Of a DNA stretch of 64,000 nucleotides, positions 24,401-35,051 are shown piece after piece. The stretch covers positions 1-64,000 of the forward strand of contig VCMS01000121.1 of NCBI GenBank assembly GCA_022539475.1. The letters run 5' to 3'. Under the pieces are notes generated by a model, which saw only the letters and a program-made list of their open reading frames with translations, ran no database searches and was not told the DNA's origin. Position numbers and translations under genes: made by a program. Numbering within the stretch: the stretch's first letter is position 1; each line of letters starts with the position of its first letter. The stretch comes from Gracilaria domingensis (Eukaryota > Rhodophyta > Florideophyceae > Gracilariales > Gracilariaceae).

Positions 24401-26393
24401 ACATGGATAGGTGGATATGTCCCGGTTCAGAAAAACGTTGTAAGAACCCGAGTGGGTGTGTGAAGTTGAATTGAGGTGTACTGCTGTCGATGGAAAACCC
24501 GATCAACGGTGCATATTGTTGTCAAACCGGAAGCCTCGGTGCGTAACCATTGATGGGGAGTTCTGAAATGACTCACAGCCATATTTCCTGTTTAACGAAT
24601 ATGGTTGACGCCGTTGAAACGGATGCATCTCTTAGTATAGAAGTGAGGTGGCCCTGATGGGAATTCATCCAGATTGTTGCAAGCTCTCGTTGCTCACGCT
24701 ATCAATTTTTGTGCTGTATAGCAACCCAGTTGTCGAGATTAGAAGGCCCATTCTAGGGAGATGACGTGATCGAAACTTTCGATTTCACCCTGTTGTGGGG
24801 TTTGGAAAAGAATAATCCTGGTGGATACGTGAAGAAGTCCTGTCGTAGAAAGGTGATTTCACCACCCATGAGGGTAGTGGACGATGAAGTGTCGCGCAGC
24901 TAATTCGTTTGGAACCGGCAATGCGGTGTTGTATACCACCTTGGTGGGTAACTGTGACTCCGTTTCGGAAGATATTTGATTACGAATGCGACGTGCGTTT
25001 GGCTTACGCTCATCGGTGTTAGTGGAAGAATGGTACCGTGACCGGTGTGCATCGATCTTGCGCGTTATCCCAGAACTGGTACTGTGAAAAACCACACTGT
25101 GGTCCGCTTATTCTTTCGCCCTTAGTTGGGAACGCTGGGGACCGCTTCGCCGCCATGACGGATACGTCTCGTGGAGAAGGCTCCGCACTGGAATGTCGGA
25201 AGTTACCATTCATTGGATTGTCGCCCTCTTGGGATAAGAAGTTGTTGTCCGAGATTCAGATGTTGGTGGAATTGTTGTGTGTCTATTGTTGAGTGATTGG
25301 ACGCCCGTGGCGGGAGATTGCACCTCTCCGTCACTACGGCTTACATGTTATAGTGCCTGTTCAGGATTGTTGCGAACAATGGATGACGTTGTCTGTCTGT
25401 CCAACTATGGATGATGCCCGTTGCCGGTAGTGACTGTGGGCGTGCCCGCGACGCGGTGATGTGAGGAATACTACAGAGTGTTCTGGAATGACCATGACTC
25501 TACGTCAGAGAGCGGTAGGTTGTCTCCGAAAGGTCGGAAGAGATATGTTACCGAACTTACGGTTTGTGAAGTACGAAGACGAAGCTCGAAGAAGAGAAGA
25601 TGATCCTTGTAAGGAAGATGAAGAACATGTTGTAAGAAGAACCCGATGGATCGGTTGGAGGTTTTTGGTCTGCATTCTTCACAGAAGGAAACTCCCATTG
25701 TCGGGATACGTTTGACTACTCGTTTATTTTTGCTGTTGTTTGGGTATCGCCTTGTCAGGAAGAGATGTGAGGCTAACGCCAGTGATTGGATTCTGTCTGT
25801 TCTAACCTTGGAAGGTCTGTCACGCCCACGTATATGAGACTGTGGTACAGTGTCCCTACGTTCTAATGGACACTGACACTATCGGCCGAGCTCTCATTTT
25901 GGGAGATGACCGGGAGAAATGAACCGATCATCAGTGTCGTGACTGTACCGCATTCGGTTGTACGCGAAGCGTAGTGAACCTTGACAGGTGCCCAGTGAGA
26001 GATACAAACCTTTGCAGGTTTGGACTCAGAAGGGTTTCTTGAATTGCTCGGTGAGCTTTGGGAAGGAGGTGAAGATTAGATAACACCTACTGTGGTGATG
26101 CGTCGTCCCTGTGTGGGAAGATTGTTCAGAATCCGAGTTCGGAATGATGTCTGATGACAGGAACTCGAGGCTTGGTTTGTTGTATGATACGTTCATGGCC
26201 TCGAGAGCAGAAGTCTCTTGGAGAGTAAGAAGAAGAGCACCGCCGTGCGGGATGGCTCTGAAGAGATGAGCGCCGCAATGCGGAAGATTGCGATTGTGAA
26301 GAACCGGACGGTCGGTGATGTTGATATGAGATACTCGTTGGTACGAGGTGGAAGTTGGTTTGTTCCCGCTTTCGGGCGTATGCACCCTCGGCT
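21432..26393 (+). repeat. Non-coding 5-kb interior rich in short hairpins
   Basis: No coding region recognised. The stretch is T/G-rich and carries many short inverted repeats of 4-5 bp arms around a 3-6 nt loop. Examples are 21692-21704 (TCCCA/TGGGA), 22415-22426 (TCCC/GGGA), 22937-22947 (CCTT/AAGG), 24864-24875 (ACCC/GGGT) and 26365-26376 (CCCG/CGGG). Many are followed by GAAG or GAGATT. The spacing is commonly 50-100 bases. The same style of array occurs at 35052-36560 outside this element. Confidence 0.55.
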
Positions 26394-26404
26394 AAGAAGG
26401 GGGG
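26394..26404 (+). promoter_or_regulatory. Polypurine tract
   Basis: AAGAAGGGGGG-type purine run directly before the right LTR, in the position where plus-strand DNA synthesis is primed. Confidence 0.7.
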
Positions 26405-26406
26405 TA

Positions 26407-27405
26407 TGTGGAGCAATTCCATCCCGTACTTGGGCACTAATTGTATTGCTCTGAGGAGATGGAATCCCTTTGGGAAGATGTATTGTGATGTGGACTTTGG
26501 CCCCTATACTTGGGAGAAATCTTAGTTGTTTCTGCTGAACCTTGCTAGGTGGAATCAATATTGGAACCTATTGGTAGGTATAGTAGTAGTCCACGTGGTG
26601 GATCTGGCATGTAGATATTTGTGCCATCCCCGCTGGGAAGTACCTGGCACCCTGACAGTGGGTTGTCCACGTGTGTGACCCTCGGGAGGTGTGCACCGTA
26701 GTTGACGGGTTACTGTAGTAGTTGTAGTAGTATATATGCTCGGGTGACTTCACCCTGGAGCCTCTAAGTAAATGGCCAACTGAGGCCGCCTTCTTCAACC
26801 CAAGGTTTGGTTCTAGTTCATGCAACCTTCGTAGGTTTACATCCCCCTCGGGCCGGTAACCACGTGTGGTTCTTGCATAACTATCCCCTCAGAATCATCT
26901 AGGAACCCCTACCAGGTATATTTCTGTTGTTATTGTTGCTTTTGTTTGTTGTTTCTGTTTGTTGTTTGTTCCGTTTTGTACACGGCGTGTCCCTGTGAGG
27001 CACATTCTTTCTGTTTGTTTCCCCTGGTTTAGGTATCGTTTCCGCCCCAGTATTGGGTTTATTTCGGCACCACTGTGGCGTGTCGCTCCGCTTCCGGCCC
27101 TGTTTCCGCCGGTTGGCACGGGCCTTGCTCCGCTCTGGGTTGGTTTGCCTGGAGGGATCTCGGTTCCTTTCCCCTTTCTTTCCCCCTTTCTCTGGGTTTC
27201 CTCACCACTTTTGGTCACTATTTCCTTCTCTGTTTTCACCTCTGTAGGTATATCCAGGCACCGTCTCCGGTCTTACACCCGGCTTGTCACTCGACACGAG
27301 TACGGACAGAGGGCTCTTCTGCTGAGTCTGCCCTATTAGGGAGTGGGACTCGGACATCCTAGTGGAGGTTCCCCCATTGCGCTAGTCGCAGGGGTTTGCT
27401 CTACA
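26407..27405 (+). repeat. Right LTR of the young element
   Basis: Direct repeat of 17038-18036, offset 9369 bp, followed by the CTTTC target duplication. Confidence 0.93.
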
Positions 27406-28987
27406 CTTTCTTCATGGAGTTCACTCCAGCTTTCTGCCTGTTTGCACTCTTCCCTCCTGTTGATAAACGTGCATCGTACAATGTGCCTCCCTGAACACTA
27501 GGATCATCAGGCTGCCGTAAAGAGCACGACTTCTTTCGCGGCTTCAAACTAGAGTCCAGTACGTCGTTCAAAATGTCTTTCGCAATAAAGTTTCTGTTCG
27601 AAGAGACGTTCTTCTCTAACACCGCATTAGGTACCAGCGATATGCTGCGCAGTCGCCTTGTCCCACGATTGTTAATCGGCTTTGCATATCGTAAGTTTTT
27701 CTTAGCACTTATTGCGTTCTTCCCAGGCAAACGGCGTATTTCGTCTTCCTCGGGCGCTTTAGGAGCACTTTCCTTCCCACGTAACTTAGCAGCACCCCTA
27801 CCCGGCACTGACAACTTTGATAAACCACGCTTACGCTTACCTCTCCGCGCCTGAGCTTCTTTAGCTTGTCGTTTTGGAGGTTCTGTTGCTCTGTGTCGGG
27901 AAGCGAACACTGCCTCCCGACGACTCATCTGGATACTATCCACCGCAAAAGTATCACTGATGGGAATAATATGACTGGTAGACATGATCATCCTTATGCG
28001 TGCTTCTGCACAAGCCCACCTATATTGTTCAGTGAGGTGTTTTGGATGACCCTCCGCAAAACGTACTTTCGGAATGACCCCTGTGGTCCGAGCAAAAGTA
28101 GTCATAACAGATAGAACATATGCCCCACAACTGTAACCATCCTTCTGAATTTCGTAGTTTAGAACCTCTAACACATAGTTTGAAGTGGAAAACGTCCACG
28201 TGATCCTTTCTTTCCGAGCATGTTCTATTATGCGCGAGATAAAGTCTCGCATGTCTTCCGGGCAGTCCCAATCAAGACTGTCCCCCCAATACATCCTCCA
28301 ATTCCCAGCTGATACCCGTTCAGCAACAAACAAGCCCCAATGTACGCCTCTTATTCCAACTGGAACCACAACTGTTCTGATATCCCCAGGACTGAGATAT
28401 AGTTTCTGTAGAAACCAGCATTCATAGCGACTCAGAAGAGATAGTTGATCCTTGCTGTTCTGATTCATGAACAATCCTGCAGAACTTCCAATGCGAACAC
28501 CAGCATCAACCGGAACGAAAACAACCCCACAATTCGGTTCCAATTCCATAACACCAGCACCAAGAAGAACGTTACAGAACCATTGCTTTGGTTCACACGA
28601 TCCAATTAGGTTAGTGCCTACATTACCCTTATGATCAGTAGCATTTTGACGAATAATGATCAAGTGATACCAAAGTCTGCGAAGCTCATTAAAGCCGGGG
28701 GGTCCTTTGCGATTAAAACGAATACTAGTTCTGCGCTGTAGCTGTTCCAAGAAACTAGAAATAACTTTTATCATCACAGTGATTGAATTGATCTCCGCTT
28801 TTGTCAAATCTCGCTCACAAGGTTCGTTGGAAATATCATCGGTGGCTTTGATGGGATTTCCATTTTCATCTACCTCATCACCTGAACTCTCATTGCGCGG
28901 GTCCAAGAATCCTACAATCATTGAGTCAAGCGGATCGGAAGGTGGGTAAGAAACAGATGGATCGGATTCATTTTTAAACGATATCAT
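27406..28987 (-). pseudogene. MULE gene exon 1, N-terminal Ulp1-type cysteine protease domain
   Basis: Starts at ATG 28987; the open frame runs further up but only from TTG after a stop. The C48 (Ulp1/SENP) catalytic set is complete: His216 in GVHWGLFVAE, Asp236 in MYWGDSLDW, Gln281 and Cys287 in QKDGYSCGAYV. Ulp1 proteases remove SUMO from proteins, and in plant MULEs the domain is fused to or carried beside the transposase. A highly basic linker follows (AKEAQARRGKRKRGLSKL). The frame runs to the LTR border, and the flanking MULE bases continue in the same phase at 17032 (KK to EQARRKDKN). This shows that protease and transposase were one protein before the insertion. Confidence 0.88.
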
Positions 28988-29114
28988 AGCAATCCTGAAC
29001 GGAAGCGGTACGAACAATTAGATGAAACGCTTTGGTGGAGACGCAATGAAAGCGTCGTTGTTGCAGTGGGTGACTGGTATCCTCAAGAACCCGAGGGTCT
29101 CGAAACTTGTTGCT

Positions 29115-29174
29115 TGCGTTTTGCGCTCTCGTCGGTCGTGACATTGCGTTTTGCGCTCCCGTCGGTCGTGACGT
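29115..29174. repeat. 30-bp tandem duplication
   Basis: Two adjacent copies of a 30-mer beginning TGCGTTTTGCGCTC and containing TCGGTCGTGAC (29115-29144 and 29145-29174). It spans the inner border of the right MULE terminal repeat and lies upstream of the transposase start, so it may belong to the promoter. Confidence 0.75.
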
Positions 29175-29932
29175 TGGGTAAGTGTGGCTGTCACGACCCT
29201 GCGGGGCGTGCAGCCAATAGGAGCGGGAGGAACAGAGGGTTTGACGACGAGCAGAGGCCTGGGCGCAAGGTAACGGGCCTAGAGAGTTACGGAGGGTGAC
29301 AGAGATTCTTGGTAGGAACCGTTTCAAAATCAGGTAGGTTCTGGGCTTCTATTTCTACATACTCTACAGTGCGTAGATTTGCCGCAACCCGATTTGCGTG
29401 GACACAAAAACCAAACTATTGTGCACCCACGTGTAGAAATACGTATGCTCAAAATGCGATTTGTGTTTTTAGGAGGCGTCCACTGGACGATAGAGCTATT
29501 ATCATGCTAACCTTCAGGAGCATGCAGAATACTGTACAAGTCTTGTCGAATATTTAAAGGAATGTCGATAATTAACGATTTGGTCACCGCCTCGCCCTCG
29601 TTCGAGAAAAAAAGGACAGATGGGTTATGAGTCATAACTTATGACTCATAACCCATCTGTCCTTGTTTACTGGACTGCTCACTGTGGGCAGTTCACTGCT
29701 TGCCACCATACTAGTGGTTTTTGGGTTCCACTTATGTGCACCTGCTTCCATTGAATTGCACTGCAGAGTTCCAAACCTCAATATCCTCAACATACTGCCC
29801 ACACAATGCCGATATCTCTACCGAACTCATAGGACTCAGTAATACTATTTTACAGGTTCTGATAAACATCTGAACACTGCTGCCTGCCATTCCACGTCCT
29901 ATCACCACTGGCTTGGAGAACAGCGTCGTAGT
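29166..29932 (-). repeat. Right terminal inverted repeat of MULE
   Basis: Inverted copy of 11994-12750, including the 53-bp palindrome at 29612-29664. It lacks the inner 93 bp present in the left copy. Confidence 0.88.
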
Positions 29933-30250
29933 GGTAAAGAAGTCGAGAGGAGCTGAAACATGATGGAAACTGCACGGTCAAAACAAGCATAAGCGCGCGC
30001 AAGTTTTGAACTTGAGGAGTACGACTCGTGACGTTGGGTAAGTGTGGCTGTCACGACTCTGCGGGGCGTGCAGCCAATAGGAGCGGGAGGAACAGAGGGT
30101 TTGACGACGAGCAGAGGCCTGGGCGCAAGGTAACGGGCCTAGAGAGTTACGGAGGGTGACAGAGGTTCTTGGTAGGAACCGTTTCAAAATCAGGTAGGTT
30201 CTGGGCTTCTATTTCTACATACTCTACAGTGCGTAGATTTGCCGCAACCC
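29933..30250 (-). repeat. Extra partial copy of the MULE terminal repeat
   Basis: 318 bp equivalent to the inner part of the left terminal repeat (12526-12843, inverted), joined head-to-tail to the right repeat at 29932/29933. As a result 29166-29397 and about 30029-30250 are direct repeats. Immediately beyond, ACGCAAATC is the reverse complement of the bases that follow the same point in the full copy, suggesting a fold-back repair junction. Confidence 0.8.
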
Positions 30251-30405
30251 ACGCAAATCGTTAGATAGCACGGACGAGGTCAAATGTGGTGTGACCGTTA
30301 CACAAAACTCATTCATTCAAATTATGAGGGTTGACATCTCTCAGCCTAATAGGTAGCCTGTGGGGAAAAAACAGAACGGAATTTATTTCACTATGCATGT
30401 ATGAG

Positions 30406-30527
30406 TTATGATGACAATCAAGTGATGACATCGGGGCACGAGAAAGAAAAATTAGGGCCCGAGCCGAAGGCGAGGGACCAATTTTTCTTTCGAGTGTCAC
30501 GATGTCGTCACGAGATTGACATCATAA
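30406..30527. repeat. 122-bp imperfect fold-back element
   Basis: Arms of about 54-57 nt begin TTATGATG. The left arm reads ...GTGATGACATCGGGGCACGA and the right arm is its near reverse complement (...TCACGATGTCGTCACGAG...), with AAAGAAAAATT paired to AATTTTTCTTT in the middle. The loop is about 10 nt. It could be a small inverted-repeat transposon (MITE) or a small-RNA precursor. No target duplication was identified. Confidence 0.75.
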
Positions 30528-31220
30528 TTTGCTTATCGCACGGCTGGGAGTCGTCGAAGCAGAGGCTGCTATACGGCGTGTACGTGTGCCTTGCGTTTTG
30601 AGGGGGTTGAGGGGGATTGCAGAAAAATATGATCAAGAGGCAAGCGGTACTAATCACGTGAGGTGACGTGACGTGAATACCTTGTGACAGCTTGCGGACC
30701 ACAATAAAGGCTAATTTGCGTTGTTTTTCTCGGGCCAAGACTTATCTCACTAACAATGACGGACCAATGTAGTTATCTCACTGACAATGACGGACCACAT
30801 TGATATCCGCACTGCTTCTGTGCGATAATTAAATTTGTAGTTACGTGTGCTGGATTAAATTCCACAAGTGTTTCAAATGTGAAACAGACAAGAGTTGGGG
30901 TGCGCTTTGTTGCTACATACGATGTAGCATCATTACGCAGAGATCGAAAATAATCCAGGCCAACGACTAACACGAATTTAACGTAAGCTTATATAGCTTG
31001 CACAGTCAAACCGGTGGCACGTTCAGTAGCACAATGGTCATCAATGCATTGACATCCAATCTCTTAGATGGTATCCTTATAACCTGTCATGCACAAATCC
31101 AATTCGATCGTTTGACCTGTGGACTTCAAAGAGTACAAGAAGTGGATACTGGTACGAAGAACAATGAAACAATTGTGTGAACGTTGTAACACTGCTCTTG
31201 AGATGCGTTCAGAAATGATC

Positions 31221-32747
31221 TTATACATTTCCCCGACTGCTTCTTAGAGCGCCCCAGTCCAGTTTGGATTTGCTGGATGATCGAAACCTCGTCGTCTCCA
31301 TACCCCGCTCATCAGGACCGTGGAAATGCTCCGAATTCTTCAATCGCATCGCACTGCCATTCTGACCCAGGCCCTCGGAATCCCTACCTCGACTAGTGGT
31401 AGTCTGGGAGAATGTATTTCCCCACAAGCTAGGATATCTGATATTCAGCAAATTTTCTTTCTCCAAAGCCCCCATTCCGTCTATATGAAGCAGATCATCT
31501 ATGTTTTTCCGAATGGGCCCGGTTGATCGGTATGGTATGTTTTTTTGCGGTACCGTTATATTTATTACGTCATCCCTCTTGTTGATAACAACTTCTGAAA
31601 GAGGCTTCCTTCCGTCTGTGCCTGACCACGGTGCGGAGAATAGCGCTTGCCTCCAAGGAGATCGAACTGTAGGTAATGCATCCGAGATTTTTTGTTGCTT
31701 TTCCTCAGCATGAATACCCGGATACCCAGCAAAACGTGCTTCATACTCGGAACAAGCAGTTTTTTCAACCCCACCCATACGGCCCGGAAAAGAAGCGCAT
31801 TCTTGGTTTGGGACTACCGGGGGAACCGCACCAACTCGAGACTCTCCTATATCACTCTTCTCCCGTTCCTTGTTTTGTTTCAAATCGTACAAAGGTATAG
31901 CTGGTGCTTCAATCGAAACTTGTTCAAACTGCAAGCGAACAGGCTGCAGAGTCGAATCACGGTTTTGAGCATTTCGGGATACGATGTTAGAACTGCACCG
32001 TTCGTACATTGCGGGAACGGATGCCGGGTGATTCTGGATTCGCGAACGCGCCCAGGCCTTCAATTGCCGATCCCAGCGACGGAGCTCTGCTACGGCGGTG
32101 CGGGAGAGTGGGCGTTCATCACGCCAATCGGCACCGCTTCTGCGATGGGTTTCAACCCAGATTCGAAGTTCTTGACCACTGCGTGGATTGCTTGGATCAA
32201 AAAGATGAACAGAAGATGATCCCATGGCGGATATGGAAGCAACTTGCCGAACTTGAATAAGGCGGCCTTCAAACTCCGCTCGATTTGCCGTTTTACGGCA
32301 CAGACGACGAAGCTCGCGCACCTGCTTGGGCGTCAGTAGGTGGTTGGCAAATTCCGCGCCAAAACCTGATGAGAACCGTTTTGTGTCATCGGAACAACTG
32401 AAGAAGCTGTGAGAGTCTGGTGTGAATGACGGAGTGGAGGCTGGTGAATCTGATGGCAATGATGCACAGGGTGTTAGCATGGATGAAAGGCGACGTGGCA
32501 CTGGAGTGAGTGACGATGAGCACGGTGTGCTTGGAGCAGTAAAAGGAACAGTTGCCGTAAATGGGGAAACAAGCGCCTTGAAAGGTGTGGTCTTATCCTT
32601 GGACTCGATGGTTCTCTCATGCTGCTGGAGAGGGGTGAGGGCACTAGACGATTCATATTCAACTCTTAGCATACCGCCGACACAGACAAGAGCGGATACG
32701 GTGGAGCACGGTCGGCGAAGGAATGATTGGAATTGGCACGGATCCAT
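31221..32747 (-). CDS. Hypothetical protein, 508 aa
   Basis: An uninterrupted frame from ATG 32747 to a stop at 31221. I do not recognise the family. The N-terminal 130 residues are rich in Ser, Thr and Pro and probably disordered. Residues about 135-260 look folded and basic, with helices such as LTPKQVRELRRLCRKTANRA and AVAELRRWDRQLKAWARSRI. The C-terminal half is polar with scattered basic residues and no membrane segment or signal peptide. It stands alone between the MULE and an empty stretch, and its length without stops in roughly balanced base composition makes it very likely a real host gene. A nuclear or nucleic-acid-binding role is only a guess from charge. Confidence 0.65.
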   Translation of the reverse strand: MDPCQFQSFLRRPCSTVSALVCVGGMLRVEYESSSALTPLQQHERTIESKDKTTPFKALVSPFTATVPFTAPSTPCSSSLTPVPRRLSSMLTPCASLPSDSPASTPSFTPDSHSFFSCSDDTKRFSSGFGAEFANHLLTPKQVRELRRLCRKTANRAEFEGRLIQVRQVASISAMGSSSVHLFDPSNPRSGQELRIWVETHRRSGADWRDERPLSRTAVAELRRWDRQLKAWARSRIQNHPASVPAMYERCSSNIVSRNAQNRDSTLQPVRLQFEQVSIEAPAIPLYDLKQNKEREKSDIGESRVGAVPPVVPNQECASFPGRMGGVEKTACSEYEARFAGYPGIHAEEKQQKISDALPTVRSPWRQALFSAPWSGTDGRKPLSEVVINKRDDVINITVPQKNIPYRSTGPIRKNIDDLLHIDGMGALEKENLLNIRYPSLWGNTFSQTTTSRGRDSEGLGQNGSAMRLKNSEHFHGPDERGMETTRFRSSSKSKLDWGALRSSRGNV

Positions 32748-32759
32748 ATAGAGAGTAGT

Positions 32760-35040
32760 TGGACGTTTCTTTTCGTATCTAGATGGAACCTGATCTGAAC
32801 AACCTGGATGAAAATAACGCAGTTACAGGATACTTCTCCTGCGATTGACCTTTGGGGAGAATATTCCTGAAACAATATCGCCGATTCTTCGAAAACAAAT
32901 ACCACCAAAGATGACTCAATAGCTGAAATCAACTCAAGGGATAGGAACCAATTGCTTCAATGAATCCTTGGAACACACAGCTTTGTGTCCTTGGCAACAC
33001 TAACCTACCAAGAGAATTAACGTGACAGGCGAAAGTACGCGTAGTGATGACGGGCTGGTAATAGACACAACGATCAGAACTGAGCGACGAGAGAGCGACA
33101 CCCAGATTGTTATACTAGGACAAAAGAATAGCCTCACGGCCCTCCCAGTCTTGTCACCTCCGTACGTGAGACAGGGCGTCACACAAGGAAGAAGAGTTCC
33201 CGAGTATAGTTAACAGCGGCCCGATATAAGCAAATGTCTTGCTCCTTCTGGGACTGGTCAAACATCATGGACTGCACCGTTGGTGGCTAGTAGACCCACG
33301 CTTTACGCATTTCGGGGATTTGCAAACATCTGAAAGTCTACCATTCAAATTCAAACAGGATAGTTTTTTGAAAAATAAATTACATTCTTACTCGAGACTC
33401 TGGAAAGTCAGATTTCGAGAATTGATTTCAGAAATATTTAGGGAGAAGCGGGAAATGGCAAATGATTAGATGATGTTGCCCGTTTCTGCAAAATGCTGTT
33501 CTTAAAGGGCGTTCCAGGAGTTACGAAATGAAAAATTGGAAACTAGCGAAAGCTCCCCGCTCTGTAAGCGGTCGGTTCCATGGTTTCCCGTAAAGGTTGC
33601 ATGCGGTGTAAAGAGACAACCCAGAACTCTCTGTCCGAGTAAATCCAACCCTACCAAGGCAGTCTCCAACTTCGGATATTATTTTCTTTCATGGAAAACC
33701 TCGGCAACCTCGATATTCTCCGACGTGCCTTGTCCAAAACCTACCTATTGCAAAGTATTCTTAAAGCATATGCGTCAAAGCATAAGCGCTTCCTGCTTGC
33801 CAATCTGTCTTATGCTCTCCACAATGAGTCTTATTTTTCTAAAGTTTTGCAAACTGAGCTTCCACGCCCCATTTTCAACGTAAAGCATCACATTAATAGA
33901 ATTTTAAACACATGCTTTTGTTGCATGTAGCTTATAAAGAACAAACAGTTTTGTCTCCTAGTGGACACGCTAAGACCTTTTCTTAAACTCTCAGAGCGAC
34001 ATCATAGCCAATCATCTACGGCACCTAACGTCGAAACACTTTTGTTCCTTACACTTTTTACTGTGGCTGGAGCTAGCTATTAAAACGCAAGATGGTCGTA
34101 CAAAATAGGTTCCAGTACATTATTAAGCCTATTTGAAAACCTCCTGTGTGATTTAGATATATTCCTACCTGATTATTGTTTTCCTGATAACCACGCTAAA
34201 TTCACGCAAAATGTTATATGTTTTGCAAGCTGCGTTTATTTCTGATCTTTAGTATAGTCGCTGTACTTGGTAAAATTACGATAGAGATAACAAATCCAAG
34301 AGGAAACGATGTGTAGGATTCAAATAAATACGTTAATCGAAAAGATTTCTTTGCTGTGTGCGTTTAAAGCAGACTAAAAGTTCTATTTTGTTTCAGCTAC
34401 GTATTCTGTGGGAACACACGATTTAACCGCGTTCCTATCTACAAAACTTTATGAGCTCTTGAAAAGTCTCCAGTTCTCTAGACAGGCTGTTGTTGCTGCT
34501 GTCAAAGCTTATTTAAATGAGTGCTGAATGTTGACAGCGTATTCGGGGAAAGGTTTGAGTGGTTTGAAAGATTTATTTAACCCATATTTTTGTAGTACAG
34601 CCACAGGCCGTGACGACGTACAATGCCCTTGCGAGGACGAAAAAGCACTCAACGGATGCTAACAACGGGGCGCGAGATAGGCGCGCAGCACCGGTAGTGA
34701 CGATAGGATGACCCTTGTGGGAAACTAGAGGATGGAAGTATCGGCTAGAGGGTGCTTGAGGTTTTCCATGATGAGCTCTGCCGGGCGAGAGATGCTTAAG
34801 TGCACCTCCTAGGAGTACAAGTCACGTGTCCAAAATAATAAAATATCTAACTACAAGGGGGAATCCCGAAGAACGACACGACAACTGTCACAACCCTACA
34901 CGTGTGAGATCCGAGGTGCACCCTGTGCACACTAACTAAATTAACTAATACTATGCACCCGTCAGGGCGGTACCTCTTGCTGCACTACAGACTTCCCTTC
35001 TTGGGCCTGGCCTCGTCTTGAGGCTGGCCTAACATTCCTA
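32760..35040. other. Gene-free stretch
   Basis: No reading frame above 115 codons, and none resembles a known family. From about 33300 to 34560 it is AT-rich with ordinary intergenic character. A 79-codon frame at 33691-33930 (LSYALHNESYFSKVLQTELP) is weakly protein-like but unassigned. Confidence 0.5.
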
Positions 35041-35051
35041 CTCGGGGAGCG

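Larger units (their letters stand above)
17038..27405 (+). mobile_element. Young LTR retrotransposon, non-autonomous type (gag and protease only)
   Basis: The 10,368-bp element has direct LTRs of 999 bp (17038-18036 and 26407-27405), each starting TG and ending CA, that I could not distinguish by eye. A CTTTC target duplication flanks both ends (17033-17037 and 27406-27410). A primer-binding site follows the left LTR and a purine tract precedes the right one. Gag-like and aspartic-protease parts are present, and the opening motif of a reverse transcriptase can be seen, but no reverse transcriptase core, RNase H or integrase. LTR identity argues for a very recent insertion, so the missing enzymes were probably absent from the parent. 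It looks structurally whole as a non-autonomous family member. It is inserted in a MULE transposase gene. Confidence 0.92.
11994..30250 (-). mobile_element. Mutator-like element (MULE) with Ulp1-fused transposase, split by an LTR element
   Basis: Long terminal inverted repeats (11994-12843, and 29166-29932 plus an extra partial copy to 30250) flank one minus-strand gene encoding a Ulp1 protease, FAR1-like zinc-binding domains, a MULE transposase core and a SWIM zinc finger. A 10.4-kb LTR retrotransposon lies inside the gene (17038-27405); without it the MULE would be about 7.6-7.9 kb. Ulp1-bearing MULEs are known in plants (the Kaonashi group), and this looks like the algal counterpart. I could not find the 9-10 bp target duplication expected of Mutator next to either candidate right end, so the exact outer border is uncertain. 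The gene also carries one in-frame stop, so this copy is not autonomous. Confidence 0.82.

Noticed and set aside
17526-27362. Several open frames of 60-126 codons found twice (17.2-18.0 and 26.6-27.4 kb)
   Set aside because: They are identical because they lie in the two LTRs. Overlapping frames on both strands and no family match argue against coding.
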